Part shown: positions 8,780 to 19,044 of the stretch, in pieces
Position numbering within the stretch: the first letter of the stretch is position 1
Layout of the letters: each line of letters opens with the position of its first letter
Assembly (NCBI RefSeq): GCF_904848665.1
Contig: NZ_CAJHCQ010000007.1
Span: forward strand, 124,001-188,000
DNA: 64,000 nt
Direction of reading: 5' to 3'
From: Paraburkholderia hiiakae
Lineage (GTDB): Bacteria > Pseudomonadota > Gammaproteobacteria > Burkholderiales > Burkholderiaceae
Notes under the pieces: model-generated
Told to the model about the DNA's origin: nothing
The model's database searches: none
What the model saw: only the letters and a program-made list of their open reading frames with translations
Program-made: the position numbers and the translations under genes

Positions 8780-9577
8780 TCATTGCGCGATCGGCTTGGT
8801 CACGTCGATGCCGAACCACTTGTCCGAGATCTTCGTGAAGGTGCCATCGGCTTCGAGCTGCGTCATCGCGTCGTCGATCGCCTTGGCGAACTTCGGATTG
8901 CCCTTCTTGAACGGGATCGCCGACGGGTTGCCGGCACCGACGATCGCGCCCGTGCGCAGCGGCAGTTGCGAGTTCTTCAGCAGATAAGCGAGCATCAGGC
9001 GGTCGTTGAGCGCCGCGTCGAGACGGTTCGCCGCGAGGTCGCGAAGATACTCGGGCGCACCCGGATAAGTCTTCACATCGATGCCCGGCACCGACTTGGC
9101 CATGTCCATGTAGTTGGTGCCGAGACCGACGCCGAGCTTCTTGCCCTTCAGGTCGTCGAGCGTCTTGAACTGGCGCGTGTCGTCCTTGCGCTGGATGAGC
9201 TGTGCGGCCGAATACGTGTAGGCCGGCGAGAAGTCGAGCACGGCCTTGCGCTGATCGGTTACGCCGACCTGGTTCACGATCACGTCGAACTTGCCGGCCT
9301 GCAGGCCCGCGATGATGCCGCTCCATTCGGTCGTGACGAATTCGGGCTTGAGGCCCATTTTCGCGGCCACAGCCTTCGCGATGTCGACGTCATAGCCGAC
9401 CAGCTCGCCGCTGGGCGCCTTCGAGTTGAACGGGGGGAACGTGCCTTCGATACCGATGCGCAGCGTGCCGCGCGCCTTGGCCTGATCGAGCAGGTCATCG
9501 GCGTGGGCGCTGGCCGCGACGAACGATGCGCCAACGATTGCAAGTGCAAGGAGTTTTTTCAGCAAACCGGATTTCAT
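8780..9577 (-). CDS. Periplasmic amino-acid-binding protein (cystine-type)
   Basis: A 265-residue solute-binding protein of SBP family 3. The signal peptide is residues 1-26 (MKSGLLKKLL, hydrophobic core, SAHA). The mature part shows the bilobed-fold signature GTLRIGIEG.FPPF (near 38-50), a VGYDVDIAKAVA segment, the ligand-binding WSGIIAGLQAGKFDVI motif and a C-terminal DGT..KIS.KWFG. The pattern is close to the cystine-binding proteins FliY/TcyJ, but ligand assignment is inferred. It is first in a two-gene operon with the permease. Confidence 0.92.
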   Translation of the reverse strand: MKSGLLKKLLALAIVGASFVAASAHADDLLDQAKARGTLRIGIEGTFPPFNSKAPSGELVGYDVDIAKAVAAKMGLKPEFVTTEWSGIIAGLQAGKFDVIVNQVGVTDQRKAVLDFSPAYTYSAAQLIQRKDDTRQFKTLDDLKGKKLGVGLGTNYMDMAKSVPGIDVKTYPGAPEYLRDLAANRLDAALNDRLMLAYLLKNSQLPLRTGAIVGAGNPSAIPFKKGNPKFAKAIDDAMTQLEADGTFTKISDKWFGIDVTKPIAQ

Positions 9578-9660
9578 GTTTTCCTCTTGTTCTGCTGCTG
9601 CGATTCTAGTGCTAGTGCACAGCGCCTCCGATGCGCCATGACTAGCGTGCCACTATAGCT

Positions 9661-10695
9661 TTATGCGCGGCCCGAGGCCAGCGCCCGCGCACATTCGGCG
9701 ACGAGCGCCGGGCCCCGGTAGATGAAGCCCGTATACACCTGCACGAGCGAGGCGCCGGCCGCGATCTTCTCGCGCGCGTCGTCGCCCGAAAAAATCCCGC
9801 CCACGCCGATGATCGGCACGTCGCCGCCCAACTCGGCGCGCAGCTTTCGGATCACGTTGTTCGAGGCGTCGAACACCGGGCGTCCCGAGAGGCCGCCTGT
9901 CTCGTTCGCATTTGGCATGCCTTCCACCGCCGCGCGCGAGAGCGTGGTGTTGGTCGCGATCACGCCTTCGATCTTGTGGCGCAGCAGCGTGTCGGCGATT
10001 TCCTTGACCTGCTCGTCGTCCAGATCGGGCGCGATCTTGAGCGCGAGCGGCACGAGCTTGCCGTGCATGTCGGCCAGACGCTGCTGCTTGTCCTTGAGCG
10101 CGGCGAGGAGGGCGTCGAGTTCACCGCCGCCTTGCAGCTGGCGCAGGTTCTTCGTGTTCGGCGACGAGATATTGATCGTCACGTAGCTCGCGAACGGATA
10201 GACGCGCTCGAGGCAGAAGAGATAATCGTCGGCGGCGCGCTCGATCGGCGTGTCGGCGTTCTTGCCGATATTCAGCCCGAGAATGCCGCGATAGCGCGCG
10301 GCCTGTACGTTCTTCACGAACTGCTCGACGCCGTGATTGTTGAACCCCATGCGGTTGATGATGCCGCCCGCCTGCGGCAGCCGGAAAATGCGCGGGCGCG
10401 GATTGCCCGGCTGCGGGCGCGGCGTCACGGTGCCCACCTCGATGAAGCCGAAGCCAAGCGCGGCGAAACCGTCGATCGCGGCGCCTTCCTTGTCGAGGCC
10501 CGCGGCGAGCCCCACAGGATTGCGGAAGGTGAGGCCCATGACGGTGCGCGGCGAATCGGGCACGCGCGGGGCGAAGAGGCCAGCCATGCCGGTGCGGCCG
10601 GCGGCGCCGATCATGCGCAGCGAGAGGTGATGGGCGTCTTCGGCGTCCATGCGAAAGAGCTGGTCGCGGACGAACGGATAAAGGGTGCTGAACAC
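9661..10695 (-). CDS. pyrD: Dihydroorotate dehydrogenase (quinone), class 2
   Basis: A 344-residue membrane-associated flavoenzyme that oxidises dihydroorotate to orotate with quinone as acceptor, the fourth step of pyrimidine synthesis. The N-terminal amphipathic helix for membrane/quinone contact is present (about 1-40), followed by the FMN barrel: [11 protein letters not shown], the NRMGFNN segment, NISSPNT, and the phosphate-binding GVGGI.SG. Class 2 enzymes use a catalytic Ser, here in the NISSPN region. Length and motifs are full. Confidence 0.97.
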   Translation of the reverse strand: MFSTLYPFVRDQLFRMDAEDAHHLSLRMIGAAGRTGMAGLFAPRVPDSPRTVMGLTFRNPVGLAAGLDKEGAAIDGFAALGFGFIEVGTVTPRPQPGNPRPRIFRLPQAGGIINRMGFNNHGVEQFVKNVQAARYRGILGLNIGKNADTPIERAADDYLFCLERVYPFASYVTINISSPNTKNLRQLQGGGELDALLAALKDKQQRLADMHGKLVPLALKIAPDLDDEQVKEIADTLLRHKIEGVIATNTTLSRAAVEGMPNANETGGLSGRPVFDASNNVIRKLRAELGGDVPIIGVGGIFSGDDAREKIAAGASLVQVYTGFIYRGPALVAECARALASGRA

Positions 10696-10774
10696 GGGAA
10701 GAAGGCGCGGGCGCCAGAAAATGGGAACCCGCTATTTTAGCGGTAACACGAGCCCGGGGCGACGCGCCGGGGGC

Positions 10775-11539
10775 TCAGGCTTCGGGCGTGAGTGCGGCCC
10801 ATGCGCCGTCGAAGAGGCCTTCGAGCGGCTGGAAGCGCGCCTTGTACGCCATTTTCGGGCTCTCGCGGATCCAGTAGCCGAGATACACGTAAGGCAGCTG
10901 AAGGCTACGGGCCTGCTCGATCTGCCAGAGAATGTTGTACGTGCCGTAGCTCGTGTGGACCGTATCGGGGTCGAAGAACGTGTAGACCGAGGAGAGTCCG
11001 TCGCCGAGGATGTCGATCATGCTGACCATGCACAGCGCGCCGGGCTCATCCGGATGCGCGGGGTCCGGCTCGCGGAATTCGACCAGCCGTGAATTGATCC
11101 GGCTTTGCAGCAGGAACTGCTCGTACTGATCGCGGCTGTCGCGGTCCATACCGCCGCCCGCGTGGCGCGCGGACTGATAGCGCATGTAGAGCGCGTAGTG
11201 CGCCTCGTCGTAGTGCAGCGGCGCGACCGTGGCGACGAGCGCGCCATGGCGCTTCCACGCGCGGCGCTGCGTGCGGTTCGGCGTGAAGTGCTCGACCGGC
11301 ACGCGGACCGGTACGCACGCGCGGCAACCGTCGCAGTATGGGCGATAGGTGAACACGCCCGAGCGCCGGAAGCCGGCCTTCACGAGATCGGTATAGACGT
11401 CGGAATTGATGAGATGACTGGGCGTTGCCACCTGCGAGCGCGCGATGCGCCCCTCCAGGTAACTGCAGGGGTAGGGCGCCGTTGCATAGAATTGCAGCGC
11501 GGAAAGCGGTGAAAGCGGCAGCTCGTTTGGATGCGTCAC
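10775..11539 (-). CDS. bpt: Aspartate/glutamate leucyltransferase (bacterial N-degron pathway)
   Basis: A 254-residue cytosolic transferase of the Bpt/ATE type. It attaches leucine from Leu-tRNA to proteins with N-terminal Asp or Glu, marking them for ClpAP. The Cys motif [16 protein letters not shown] is near residue 60, and the C-terminal GNAT-like half has [17 protein letters not shown] choose GTG 11539 because the product then begins [11 protein letters not shown] as in relatives; the frame is open 28 codons further but that segment is Arg-rich filler. GAGAG lies upstream. It is close to aat, the other N-degron transferase, on the same strand. Confidence 0.93.
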   Translation of the reverse strand: MTHPNELPLSPLSALQFYATAPYPCSYLEGRIARSQVATPSHLINSDVYTDLVKAGFRRSGVFTYRPYCDGCRACVPVRVPVEHFTPNRTQRRAWKRHGALVATVAPLHYDEAHYALYMRYQSARHAGGGMDRDSRDQYEQFLLQSRINSRLVEFREPDPAHPDEPGALCMVSMIDILGDGLSSVYTFFDPDTVHTSYGTYNILWQIEQARSLQLPYVYLGYWIRESPKMAYKARFQPLEGLFDGAWAALTPEA

Positions 11540-11823
11540 GTTGGCAGCTCTCGTAGCAGTTCGGATCGTCGCGTGGCGCGCGCGGGGCGCACCCAGCCTC
11601 GCGCGTAAGCCTTGCCAGACCACACTGCGCGCCGCACGGGGCGTGCCAGCGAGTTTGCCTAAGAAGGTGGCTGCGAAGGTGCCTGGAAGGCGGCGACGGG
11701 TTCTCTATTCAGTCTAACATTGACGCCGAACATGTATCCATCGAATTGCGCGGGCTGTGGCAAGCGCGCACGCGGGGGATCATGCGCCGCTCATGTGCCA
11801 CTCATTTGCGGCTCACCGGTAAT

Positions 11824-12588
11824 TCACGCAGCGGGTAAGAACTCGTCGGGCGTGCCACGTCCGCCGAGCAGATCGACGAGCACGGCTTTGTCGAATTTCC
11901 AGGGAATGGGCGCGGCATTCACATGCGTGCGCACATGGGCGATGAATGCCTTGCGCGAGATCTCGCGGCCGCCGAGCGAGGCGAGATGCGCGGTGTTCTG
12001 CTGGCAATCGATCAACTCGACGCCGTGGCGGCGCAGATGCGCGACGAGTGCCGCGAGCGCGATCTTCGAGGCGTCGGTGACGGAGGCGAACATCGATTCG
12101 CCGAAGAACATCGTGCCGAGCGCCACGCCGTAGAGCCCACCCACGCGCTCGCCGCCGAACCAGGCTTCGATGCTGTGCGCGTCGCCCACACGGTGCAGGG
12201 TGGAATAGGCGTCGATTACGTCGCCTGTGATCCAGGTGCCGCGCTGGCCGCGTCGCGGCGCATTCGCGCACGCGCGCATCACCGCGGCGAAATTATTGTC
12301 GACGCGAATTTCCCACGCGCCCTCGCGCAGCACGCGCTTGAGCGTTTTCCTGAACGACGGCGAGACCTTGAACTCGTCGGGGCGCAGGATCATACGCGGG
12401 TCGGGGCTCCACCAGAGCACCGGCTGACCGTCGGAGTACCACGGGAAAATGCCGCGCCGGTAGGCGTCGATCAGGCGCGAGGGGAGCAGATCCGCGCTGG
12501 CGGCGAGCAGACCCGGCGCGCCGCTCGACGCGCCGAGCGCGCGCTCGACGGAGGGAAACGGTTCGTCGGGCGAAAGCCAGGGGACCAT
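11824..12588 (-). CDS. aat: Leucyl/phenylalanyl-tRNA--protein transferase
   Basis: A 254-residue cytosolic enzyme that adds Leu or Phe from aminoacyl-tRNA to proteins with N-terminal Lys or Arg, creating ClpS/ClpAP degrons. Diagnostic segments are present: [22 protein letters not shown] (about 44-65), [39 protein letters not shown] and a GNAT-fold end. The Nudix gene is 9 bases upstream and probably cotranscribed. Together with bpt this gives the organism both arms of Leu-based N-end tagging. Confidence 0.96.
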   Translation of the reverse strand: MVPWLSPDEPFPSVERALGASSGAPGLLAASADLLPSRLIDAYRRGIFPWYSDGQPVLWWSPDPRMILRPDEFKVSPSFRKTLKRVLREGAWEIRVDNNFAAVMRACANAPRRGQRGTWITGDVIDAYSTLHRVGDAHSIEAWFGGERVGGLYGVALGTMFFGESMFASVTDASKIALAALVAHLRRHGVELIDCQQNTAHLASLGGREISRKAFIAHVRTHVNAAPIPWKFDKAVLVDLLGGRGTPDEFLPAA

Positions 12589-12597
12589 CGTCGCGGG

Positions 12598-13143
12598 TCA
12601 GCCGTCGCGCAGCGAGCGCAGGACGTCGCCGGTGTGCAGCCCGAAGCTGCCCGACTGGCGATCGGCGAAGAAGCAGCGCAACGTCTGCCCGACCGTTGGG
12701 AACGCAATGTCATCCCAGGGAATCTCGTGTTCTTCGAAGAGCCGCACTTCGAGGCTTTCCTCACCGGCTGCGATATCGATGTCGAGCAGGCGCGCGAGAT
12801 AGAACAGATGCACCTGGTGCACGCGCGGCACGTTCAGGAGCGAAAAGAGGTTCTGCACCTCGACGCGCGCACCGGCTTCTTCCAGCGTTTCGCGCGCCGC
12901 GGCTTCGGCGGTTGTCTCACCCATCTCCATGAAGCCGGCGGGCAGCGTCCAGTACCCGTAGCGCGGCTCGATCGCGCGGCGGCACAACAACACCTTGTCT
13001 TCCCAGACCGGAACCGTACCGACCACGTTGCGCGGATTCTGATAGTGGATGGTGCCGCAGTGTGAGCAGACGTAGCGTTCGCGATTGTCGCCGGGCGGAA
13101 TGAGCAGGCTGACCGCCTGACCGCAAGTCGAGCAGAATTTCAT
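12598..13143 (-). CDS. Nudix hydrolase with N-terminal zinc ribbon
   Basis: A 181-residue protein with a zinc ribbon (C6-x2-C9 and C28-x2-C31) followed by a Nudix domain. The Nudix box is complete: G-x5-E-x7-RETLEEAG near 80-103. Enzymes of this build (the NudC-like group, ADP-ribose or NADH pyrophosphatases) cleave nucleoside diphosphate derivatives; the substrate is not certain. ATG 13143 (MKFCSTCGQ) is the likely start; a GTG lies two codons upstream. It precedes aat closely on the same strand. Confidence 0.9.
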   Translation of the reverse strand: MKFCSTCGQAVSLLIPPGDNRERYVCSHCGTIHYQNPRNVVGTVPVWEDKVLLCRRAIEPRYGYWTLPAGFMEMGETTAEAAARETLEEAGARVEVQNLFSLLNVPRVHQVHLFYLARLLDIDIAAGEESLEVRLFEEHEIPWDDIAFPTVGQTLRCFFADRQSGSFGLHTGDVLRSLRDG

Positions 13144-13279
13144 GGGCACGATAGGGGGATGGGTGATGCGAGTTTATCACCGCTCAGTATCGTCGCTCAT
13201 GCGCTCGCAGGGAAAAGGCAAGAACGCGGCGTCGTGACGGCGCGTCGCGCAGTGCAGGCCGCGCAGTTAGAGCCGTAAA

Positions 13280-13317
13280 CGGAAAAAGGGTTACAGGTCG
13301 GTGACCTGTAACCCTTT
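13280..13317 (-). terminator. Rho-independent terminator of tRNA-fMet
   Basis: A perfect 15-bp stem (13285-13299 with 13303-13317). On the minus strand, the transcription direction of the tRNA, it is followed by a short T run. Confidence 0.9.
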
Positions 13318-13327
13318 CGAATTCTGC

Positions 13328-13404
<77 letters not shown>

Positions 13405-13623
13405 TCCGTCGAAGAAAAGATTATATGACAGTTCGCGCCGCGTTGCAACAACAAATGACGACCGCCTTTCCAGGCGTTTGCAAAATGTTCGCAGGACGCG
13501 CGTGCAATGGCTTCTGGGGCCATCAGGATAGAATCGGGGCTCGGTCGGCGCAGTGCACGCTCTTCGCAACGTTCACGCTGCGCCGTGGCTTTTCATGCGC
13601 ACCGCGCTTCACACGCATCTTCC

Positions 13624-14121
13624 ATGGACATTCCCCTCGATCTGCAATCGATCGCCGCGCAGGAGCACGCGCTGGTGTTTCCCCGTTTCGACGCCGATCG
13701 CGCCTGGCAGCTCGGCGCGCATCTGCATGAACTCGCGCGTGCCCGGGCGCTGCCCGTCGCCGTCGACGTGCGCACCTTCGGCCAGCAGCTCTTCTTCTGC
13801 GCGCTCGATGGCGCGACGCCCGACAACGCCGACTGGGTGCGCCGCAAGTCACGCGTGGTCGAGCACTTTCGACGCAGTTCCTACGCGATCGGCTTGCGCA
13901 TGCAGCAAACCGGCACGACGCTCGCTGAGAAGCACGGTTTGCCCATCACCGATTTCGCGCCGCATGGCGGCTCGTTCCCGCTCACGGTGGCGGGTGCGGG
14001 CGTGATTGGCTCTGTTACGGTCTCGGGCCTGCCGCAGCGCGCCGATCATGAATTGGTCGTCGAAGCGCTTTGCGCGCAACTCGACGTCGACTACGCGCAA
14101 CTCGCGCTCGCGAAGGTCTAA
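13624..14121 (+). CDS. UPF0303 / HbpS-like (haem-degrading domain) protein
   Basis: A 165-residue small cytosolic protein of the PF03928 type (GlcG/HbpS/UPF0303). The fold signature is a helical N-terminus, V.VDVR.FGQ.LFF.AL.G, the RKS.VV..F..SSYA.G segment and GG.FPL...[13 protein letters not shown]. Members bind haem or small ligands and are often annotated without a proven role. ATG 13624 gives the usual [14 protein letters not shown] start; the frame is open upstream but non-conserved. The SMR transporter starts 4 bases after its stop. Confidence 0.8.
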   Translation: MDIPLDLQSIAAQEHALVFPRFDADRAWQLGAHLHELARARALPVAVDVRTFGQQLFFCALDGATPDNADWVRRKSRVVEHFRRSSYAIGLRMQQTGTTLAEKHGLPITDFAPHGGSFPLTVAGAGVIGSVTVSGLPQRADHELVVEALCAQLDVDYAQLALAKV

Positions 14122-14125
14122 CACG

Positions 14126-14473
14126 ATGCGCCTTCCCGATTTCTCTGCCTGGACCTGGCTCGTCATCGCGATCGTCGCGGAAGTCATCGCCACTTCTGCG
14201 CTACGCGCCTCGGATGGCTTCACGCGGCTCGCGCCCTCGGCGATCGTCGTGGTGGGGTATGGCATCGCGTTCTACGGGCTTTCGCTGACGTTGCGCAGTT
14301 TGCCGGTGGGCATCGTCTACGCGGTGTGGTCGGGCGTGGGCATCGTGCTCATCACGCTCGTGGCGATGGCGCTCTATCGACAGGTGCCCGATCTTCCGGC
14401 CGTGCTCGGGCTCGGCCTCATCGTGGCCGGCGTGGTCGTGCTGAATCTGTTCTCGAAGATGCAGGCGCACTGA
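14126..14473 (+). CDS. SMR-family (EmrE/Qac-type) multidrug transporter
   Basis: A 115-residue inner-membrane protein with four hydrophobic helices. The key Glu of helix 1 (E19 in [13 protein letters not shown]) that couples protons and cationic drugs is present, as are the helix 2 GYG...LS...L segment and the helix 3 YAVWSGVG motif. It works as a dimer. It starts 4 bases after the UPF0303 gene, so the two are cotranscribed. Substrate specificity cannot be told from the sequence. Confidence 0.93.
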   Translation: MRLPDFSAWTWLVIAIVAEVIATSALRASDGFTRLAPSAIVVVGYGIAFYGLSLTLRSLPVGIVYAVWSGVGIVLITLVAMALYRQVPDLPAVLGLGLIVAGVVVLNLFSKMQAH

Positions 14474-14627
14474 AAGCTGGCGGCGCTGCGGCCATCATGT
14501 TGGCCGCAGCAGTGGGCACATTCGCGCCAGACATCGTGCCTCGCGCGTAACATGGCCGGTTACCGCCGGGTGCCGCGTCGTCCTCCGGCGGCAGTGCTTT
14601 CTGCTGATTTTCCCCTTGGGGCTGGAC

Positions 14628-14912
14628 ATGATCATTCGTTTTCCCGCCGACGCGCCGCTCTATCGCGACGCCAATCTGACCGTGGTCTTTCCCGCACTCG
14701 TCGACGGCGCACGCGTACCGTGCGCGATTTCCGTCGAAGCGCTCGAGGACCATTTCGGCGCGCTCCCCGCAAACCGTGACGCCTGGATGCAGGCGTTCGA
14801 CGCCGGCCGTCCGCGCATCGAGGCCGTGGCACGCGCCCATCTCGAACTCAGCAACGGCACGCCGGTGCTGCTCAAGAGCGGTCACTTTCCGCCCGGACGC
14901 CTGGATTCGTAG
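14628..14912 (+). CDS. DUF1488 family protein
   Basis: A 94-residue soluble protein with the DUF1488 pattern: short N-terminal strand (IRFPADAPLYRDANLTVVFPALVDG), a CAIS.EALEDHFGA helix and a helix with R.RIEAVARAHLE. The role of the family is unknown. An in-frame TTG lies four codons before the ATG chosen here. Confidence 0.8.
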   Translation: MIIRFPADAPLYRDANLTVVFPALVDGARVPCAISVEALEDHFGALPANRDAWMQAFDAGRPRIEAVARAHLELSNGTPVLLKSGHFPPGRLDS

Positions 14913-14975
14913 TGCAGAGCACGCCCGCTCGGGCGTCACTGGAATTTCCGGTTACGGCAAGCGCCAGGCGTCCTC

Positions 14976-15686
14976 ATGGGAATCGTCGAACGCAAAAATC
15001 GCGGACTGCCCGCAAGGCACGCAGCGCGCGCCCACGACCAGCGCGAGCGCATTCTCGACGCTGCGCGCCGCATCGCCACGCGTGATGGCCTCGGCGCGCT
15101 CTCGATGCGCAAGATCGCCGACGCGATCGGCTATTCGCCCGCGTCGCTCTACCTGTATTTCGCCGGCCGCGACGAGATTGCTGAGGCGCTCGGTCAAGAG
15201 GGTTACGCGCAACTGCTCGCGCAATTCGAACCTCTCACATTGATCCCCGATGCGCGCGAGCGGCTTCACGCGCTCGCGCACGCATACGTGGCCTATGGCT
15301 GCGACCATCCGCAGACCTACGGACTCATCTTTATGGCGCGCAAGGCGCGCCCGGAGCGTGTGGGGCCGGCCGCCCGCCGTCAGAGCGACGCGCCTGACGC
15401 GGTTGATGAGCCCGATGGGGGCGCCGCGCTTGCCAGCGGCGCGCAGCTCTTTGCCGCCACGCTGTCCGCGCTCACGCCGGCGAGCGGGGCGCGTATCGAC
15501 AGCGCCACGCTTGCGCAGTCGCTGTGGGCAACGCTGCACGGCGTGGTGATGCTCACGCTCGCGCGCGCCGGCTTTCAGGACGCCGCGCCCGGTCCGTTGA
15601 TCGACGCCACGCTCGATGCCTGGTTCGGCACGCGCGACGCTGCGGCTACGTCGTCGACCGTGCAAGCGCCTGGTGTAGCGACGTGA
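14976..15686 (+). CDS. TetR-family transcriptional regulator
   Basis: A 236-residue regulator. The N-terminal helix-turn-helix (about 22-68) shows RERILDAARRIA...GLGALSMRKIADAIG and SPASLYLYFAGRDEI, the TetR recognition signature. The C-terminal domain resembles TetR_C_33-type ligand-binding regions (YGLIFMARKARP). It contains a Gly/Asp-rich insert near 140. It is upstream of the enoyl-CoA hydratase-like gene on the same strand, a possible target. Confidence 0.88.
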   Translation: MGIVERKNRGLPARHAARAHDQRERILDAARRIATRDGLGALSMRKIADAIGYSPASLYLYFAGRDEIAEALGQEGYAQLLAQFEPLTLIPDARERLHALAHAYVAYGCDHPQTYGLIFMARKARPERVGPAARRQSDAPDAVDEPDGGAALASGAQLFAATLSALTPASGARIDSATLAQSLWATLHGVVMLTLARAGFQDAAPGPLIDATLDAWFGTRDAAATSSTVQAPGVAT

Positions 15687-15759
15687 TAGCCTCAGGAAGG
15701 GTGTGGATCGCGCCTTGCCCGGTCCAAACGCCGTTTATCGATTCGTCTTGCCAATCGCC

Positions 15760-16917
15760 ATGTCACACGAAGCCAACGCAAGCCCGACCTCAGCCGAACC
15801 CGACGCGCACGTGCTCACACGCGTAGCGAACTGCATCGGCTATATCGAACTCGAGCGTCCGCAGGCGCTCAATGCGCTCACCACCGCCATGGTCCGCACG
15901 ATGCACGCGGCGCTCGATCGCTGGCGCGACGACCCCGGCGTGCTCGCAGTGATCGTGCGCACGCGCCACGCGCGCGCGTTCTGCGCTGGCGGTGACATTC
16001 GCTCTCTGTACGAGTCGTACCGCGCGGGCGATCAGGCGGCGCTCGACACGTTCTTCTGCGACGAATATCGGCTGAACCACGCCATCTTCACCTTTCCGAA
16101 GCCGTACATCGCGATGCTCAACGGCGTGGTCATGGGCGGCGGCATGGGCATCTCTCAGGGCGCGCATCGCACGGGCGGGCTGCGGCTCGTGGGACCGACC
16201 ACGCGCATGGCGATGCCCGAGACGCGCATTGGCCTTTTTCCCGATGTCGGCATGGGCTGGTTCCTTGCGCGCACGCCTGGCGCGATCGGCCGGTATCTCG
16301 CGGTGACGGGCGAGACGCTCGATCAGGCTAGCGCGGTCTATGCGGGTCTAGCCGATGCGTCGCTCGACGAGGCCGCGTGGCCCGCGCTGCTCGATGCGCT
16401 CGAGAGCGAGCCGTTTGCGAGCGGCGCGGAAGTGGTCGCGCGCATCCGCGAGGCGGCGCTGCCCGCGCCCGAGTTGCAGCGCGTGGCCGAAGGTTCGTCG
16501 CTGGCCACGGCTCGCGGCTGGATCGATCGCCATTTCTCGCTCGCCGATGTGCCCGCCATGCTGGTTTCGCTCGAAGCCGCGCAGCGTGCGGGCGAAGGCG
16601 CGCAAGCCGAATGGGCTGGGCAGATGGTGGAGGTTCTGCGCGAGCGTTCGCCGCTTTCGATGGCGGTGTCCCTAGAGGTCGTGTCGCGCGCGGAAGGCAC
16701 GATGGCCGACTGCCTGAGCCGCGACCTCGACCTCACGCGCTCGAGCTTCGCGATGGGCGACGTGATGGAGGGCATACGTGCCCGCATTATCGACAAGGAC
16801 AATTATCCGCACTGGCGCTTCGAGAATATCGAGGACGTGCGCCGCGAAGACGTCGAGCGGATGTTCGAGAGGCCCTGGAGCTTGACGGATCATCCGCTGC
16901 GCGAACTCATTGGTTGA
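15760..16917 (+). CDS. 3-hydroxyisobutyryl-CoA hydrolase-like enoyl-CoA hydratase family protein
   Basis: A 385-residue crotonase-fold enzyme. The oxyanion-hole motifs are clear (AFCAGGDIRSLY near 85-96; NGVVMGGGMGIS near 125), and the segment MPETRIGLFPDVG carries the Glu and Asp typical of 3-hydroxyisobutyryl-CoA hydrolase rather than simple hydratases. The family acts in valine breakdown, releasing 3-hydroxyisobutyrate. Length fits the hydrolase (about 350-390). The ATG at 15760 starts MSHEAN; an upstream in-frame ATG adds 19 unconserved residues. Confidence 0.88.
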   Translation: MSHEANASPTSAEPDAHVLTRVANCIGYIELERPQALNALTTAMVRTMHAALDRWRDDPGVLAVIVRTRHARAFCAGGDIRSLYESYRAGDQAALDTFFCDEYRLNHAIFTFPKPYIAMLNGVVMGGGMGISQGAHRTGGLRLVGPTTRMAMPETRIGLFPDVGMGWFLARTPGAIGRYLAVTGETLDQASAVYAGLADASLDEAAWPALLDALESEPFASGAEVVARIREAALPAPELQRVAEGSSLATARGWIDRHFSLADVPAMLVSLEAAQRAGEGAQAEWAGQMVEVLRERSPLSMAVSLEVVSRAEGTMADCLSRDLDLTRSSFAMGDVMEGIRARIIDKDNYPHWRFENIEDVRREDVERMFERPWSLTDHPLRELIG

Positions 16918-16969
16918 GTTGACTAGCGCGGGAACAGCGCGGGAGAAGGGGGAGGGAAAAGCGCGGCGG

Positions 16970-17002
16970 TAAAAGGCGGGCCGCGCAGCGCGCACGGCCC
17001 GC
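16970..17002 (-). terminator. Terminator downstream of the membrane protein gene
   Basis: An 8-bp GC stem (16976-16983 with 16995-17002) followed on the minus strand by CTTTT, just after the stop of the minus-strand gene. Confidence 0.6.
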
Positions 17003-17010
17003 AGGCGGGG

Positions 17011-17436
17011 TCAATCTTCAGCCGTTTCGCTCATGAACGCGCGCATGAAAACGAGCGCGCCCCAGCCCCACATCGCGTTCGACGCGAAGCCCGTGGCAAG
17101 CCGCGGCAGCATATTGCCGCTCGGCCAGATGCCGCGCAACGGATCGACGACGAACACCATCGCCGCGGTGAGCACGATGCCGCCGAACACGAAGGCCTGA
17201 ACCCACGGCGCGGGCCGCGAAGGCGACACGCGCAGCAGCCACGCCATCAGTACGGCCCAGATGGCGCTCCAGATCGCGTTCACGAGGAACTCGGGCAGCC
17301 CGAGCGGCAGGAACGGGTCCGTCGAAAATCCGGCCGCGTCGGTGACCTGGGCGGCATGCAGGAGCGCGAGCGTCGCCTCGCGAAAGAAGAGCGACGCCAG
17401 AAAGCCGGAAACGAACGGCAGAATCAGTTTTTGCAT
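17011..17436 (-). CDS. YagU-like (DUF1440-type) membrane protein
   Basis: A 141-residue inner-membrane protein with about four hydrophobic segments (residues 4-22, 48-70, 78-102, 112-135). The arrangement, with a PFLPLGLPEF loop, fits YagU-type proteins of unknown or acid-resistance-related role; the family call is tentative. ATG 17436 (MQKLILPF) is chosen; GTG 17466 would add ten polar residues. It faces the sulfonate genes across a long divergent region. Confidence 0.7.
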   Translation of the reverse strand: MQKLILPFVSGFLASLFFREATLALLHAAQVTDAAGFSTDPFLPLGLPEFLVNAIWSAIWAVLMAWLLRVSPSRPAPWVQAFVFGGIVLTAAMVFVVDPLRGIWPSGNMLPRLATGFASNAMWGWGALVFMRAFMSETAED

Positions 17437-17851
17437 GGAATCTTGCGAGAGCTTGCTTGGCCTCACCGCGCAATGAGCCTTATGGAGCGTTCTGCGCGCG
17501 GCATGCCGGTGTTTTTGTGGGTGCGTGCGTCACATTATATCGGCGCGCCGTGCGCGCGAGGCGCACCGTATGCTAAAGCGTCGGGCAAAGCACGAAAGTG
17601 GAAAACCTAAGCTCAAAAAAATCGTTCTAAAGGGCGAGGGCCGTCCCTAGACTGATTCCCCATGAAGACGGCGCCGGCGCCGGCGTCGCCGGGCGCTGCG
17701 CGAGGCGCACCGGGGAACGCGCCGGCGCGATCCATGAGCTGTCGAATCCTTTCAATTGAGCCATGAGCGGCGCGTCCGTTTGCGCGGCGCGCCTGCGCGC
17801 GTCTGCAGCAATTTGCGCCCCGTGTTTCGAAATTCCAGGCAGGAGCAACGC
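17437..17851. other. Divergent control region upstream of ssuD
   Basis: About 415 bases without a supported gene. It separates the minus-strand membrane protein gene from the plus-strand ssu operon. An A-rich box (CTCAAAAAAATCG near 17611-17624) and a GGGC...GTCCC partial dyad just after it lie where a LysR-type sulfur regulator could bind. A GGCGCC-rich stutter lies near 17667-17690. No ssuE or ssuA remnant can be seen. Confidence 0.45.
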
Positions 17852-19009
17852 ATGAATGTGTTCTGGTTCATCCCGACCCACGGCGACAGCCGCTATCTGG
17901 GCACGACCCAGGGCGCGCGCGCAGCCGATCTCGCATACTTCCAGCAGATCGCGGTCGCCGCCGATACGCTCGGCTACGAGGGCGTCCTGCTGCCCACGGG
18001 CCGCTCGTGCGAGGACGCGTGGGTCGTGGCGTCGAGCCTCATCGCCGCGACGCGGCGCCTGAAGTTTCTCGTGGCGATCCGCCCGGGTCTATCGTCGCCG
18101 GCGCTTAGCGCGCGCATGGCCGCCACTTTCGACCGGCTTTCCAATGGGCGCTTGCTCATCAATGTCGTGACGGGCGGCGATACGGCCGAACTGGAAGGCG
18201 ATGGCCTCTTCGTCGATCACGACACGCGCTACGAAATCACCGACGAGTTCCTGCACATCTGGCGCAAGCTGCTCGCGGCATCGCACACGAACGAGGCGAT
18301 CGATTTCGAAGGGCAGCATCTGCGCTCGGTAGGCGGCAAGGTGCTGTACCCGCCGGTACAGCACCCCCATCCGCCGCTGTGGTTCGGCGGCTCTTCGCCG
18401 GCTGCGCACGCCATGGCGGGCGCGCACATCGACACCTATCTGACGTGGGGCGAGCCGCCCGAAGCCGTCGCGCGCAAGATAGCCGACATTCGCGCGCGTG
18501 CGGCTGAGAACGGGCGCACGATTCGCTTCGGTATCCGCCTGCATGTGATCGTGCGCGAGACCGAGGAGGAAGCATGGGCCGCAGCGGACAAGCTCATCAG
18601 CCATCTCGACGACGAGACGGTTGCGCGCGCCCAGGCTGCCTTCGCGAAGATGGATTCGGAGGGCCAGCGCCGCATGGCGGCGCTGCACGGTGGCAAGCGC
18701 GGCACGCGCAAGGATCTCGAGGTGTATCCGAACCTGTGGGCGGGTGTGGGTCTCGTGCGCGGGGGCGCGGGCACGGCGCTCGTCGGCAATCCTGAACAGG
18801 TGGCCGCGCTCATGAAGGAATATGCGGAGCTTGGCATCGAGACGTTCATTTTGTCCGGCTATCCGCATCTAGAGGAATCCTACCGGTTTGCGGAACTCGT
18901 GTTCCCGCTGCTGCCGGGGCGAACCGCAAAGGGCGCGGGCGGCCCGCTTTCGGGGCCGTTCGGCGAAGTGGTCGGCAATCACTATCTGCCGAAAGTGAGC
19001 CAGAGCTGA
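17852..19009 (+). CDS. ssuD: FMNH2-dependent alkanesulfonate monooxygenase
   Basis: A 385-residue flavin-dependent monooxygenase of the bacterial luciferase superfamily that cleaves C1-C14 alkanesulfonates to aldehyde and sulfite under sulfate starvation. It starts [18 protein letters not shown] as SsuD proteins do, with the later [20 protein letters not shown] end. AGGAG sits 7 bases before the ATG. It heads an operon with the ABC permease, the ATPase and a Mop protein. Its partner FMN reductase SsuE and binding protein SsuA are not encoded next to it. Confidence 0.96.
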   Translation: MNVFWFIPTHGDSRYLGTTQGARAADLAYFQQIAVAADTLGYEGVLLPTGRSCEDAWVVASSLIAATRRLKFLVAIRPGLSSPALSARMAATFDRLSNGRLLINVVTGGDTAELEGDGLFVDHDTRYEITDEFLHIWRKLLAASHTNEAIDFEGQHLRSVGGKVLYPPVQHPHPPLWFGGSSPAAHAMAGAHIDTYLTWGEPPEAVARKIADIRARAAENGRTIRFGIRLHVIVRETEEEAWAAADKLISHLDDETVARAQAAFAKMDSEGQRRMAALHGGKRGTRKDLEVYPNLWAGVGLVRGGAGTALVGNPEQVAALMKEYAELGIETFILSGYPHLEESYRFAELVFPLLPGRTAKGAGGPLSGPFGEVVGNHYLPKVSQS

Positions 19010-19044
19010 GGCGCTGGAGAAAGGCAATCGTGGAGGACGCAACG

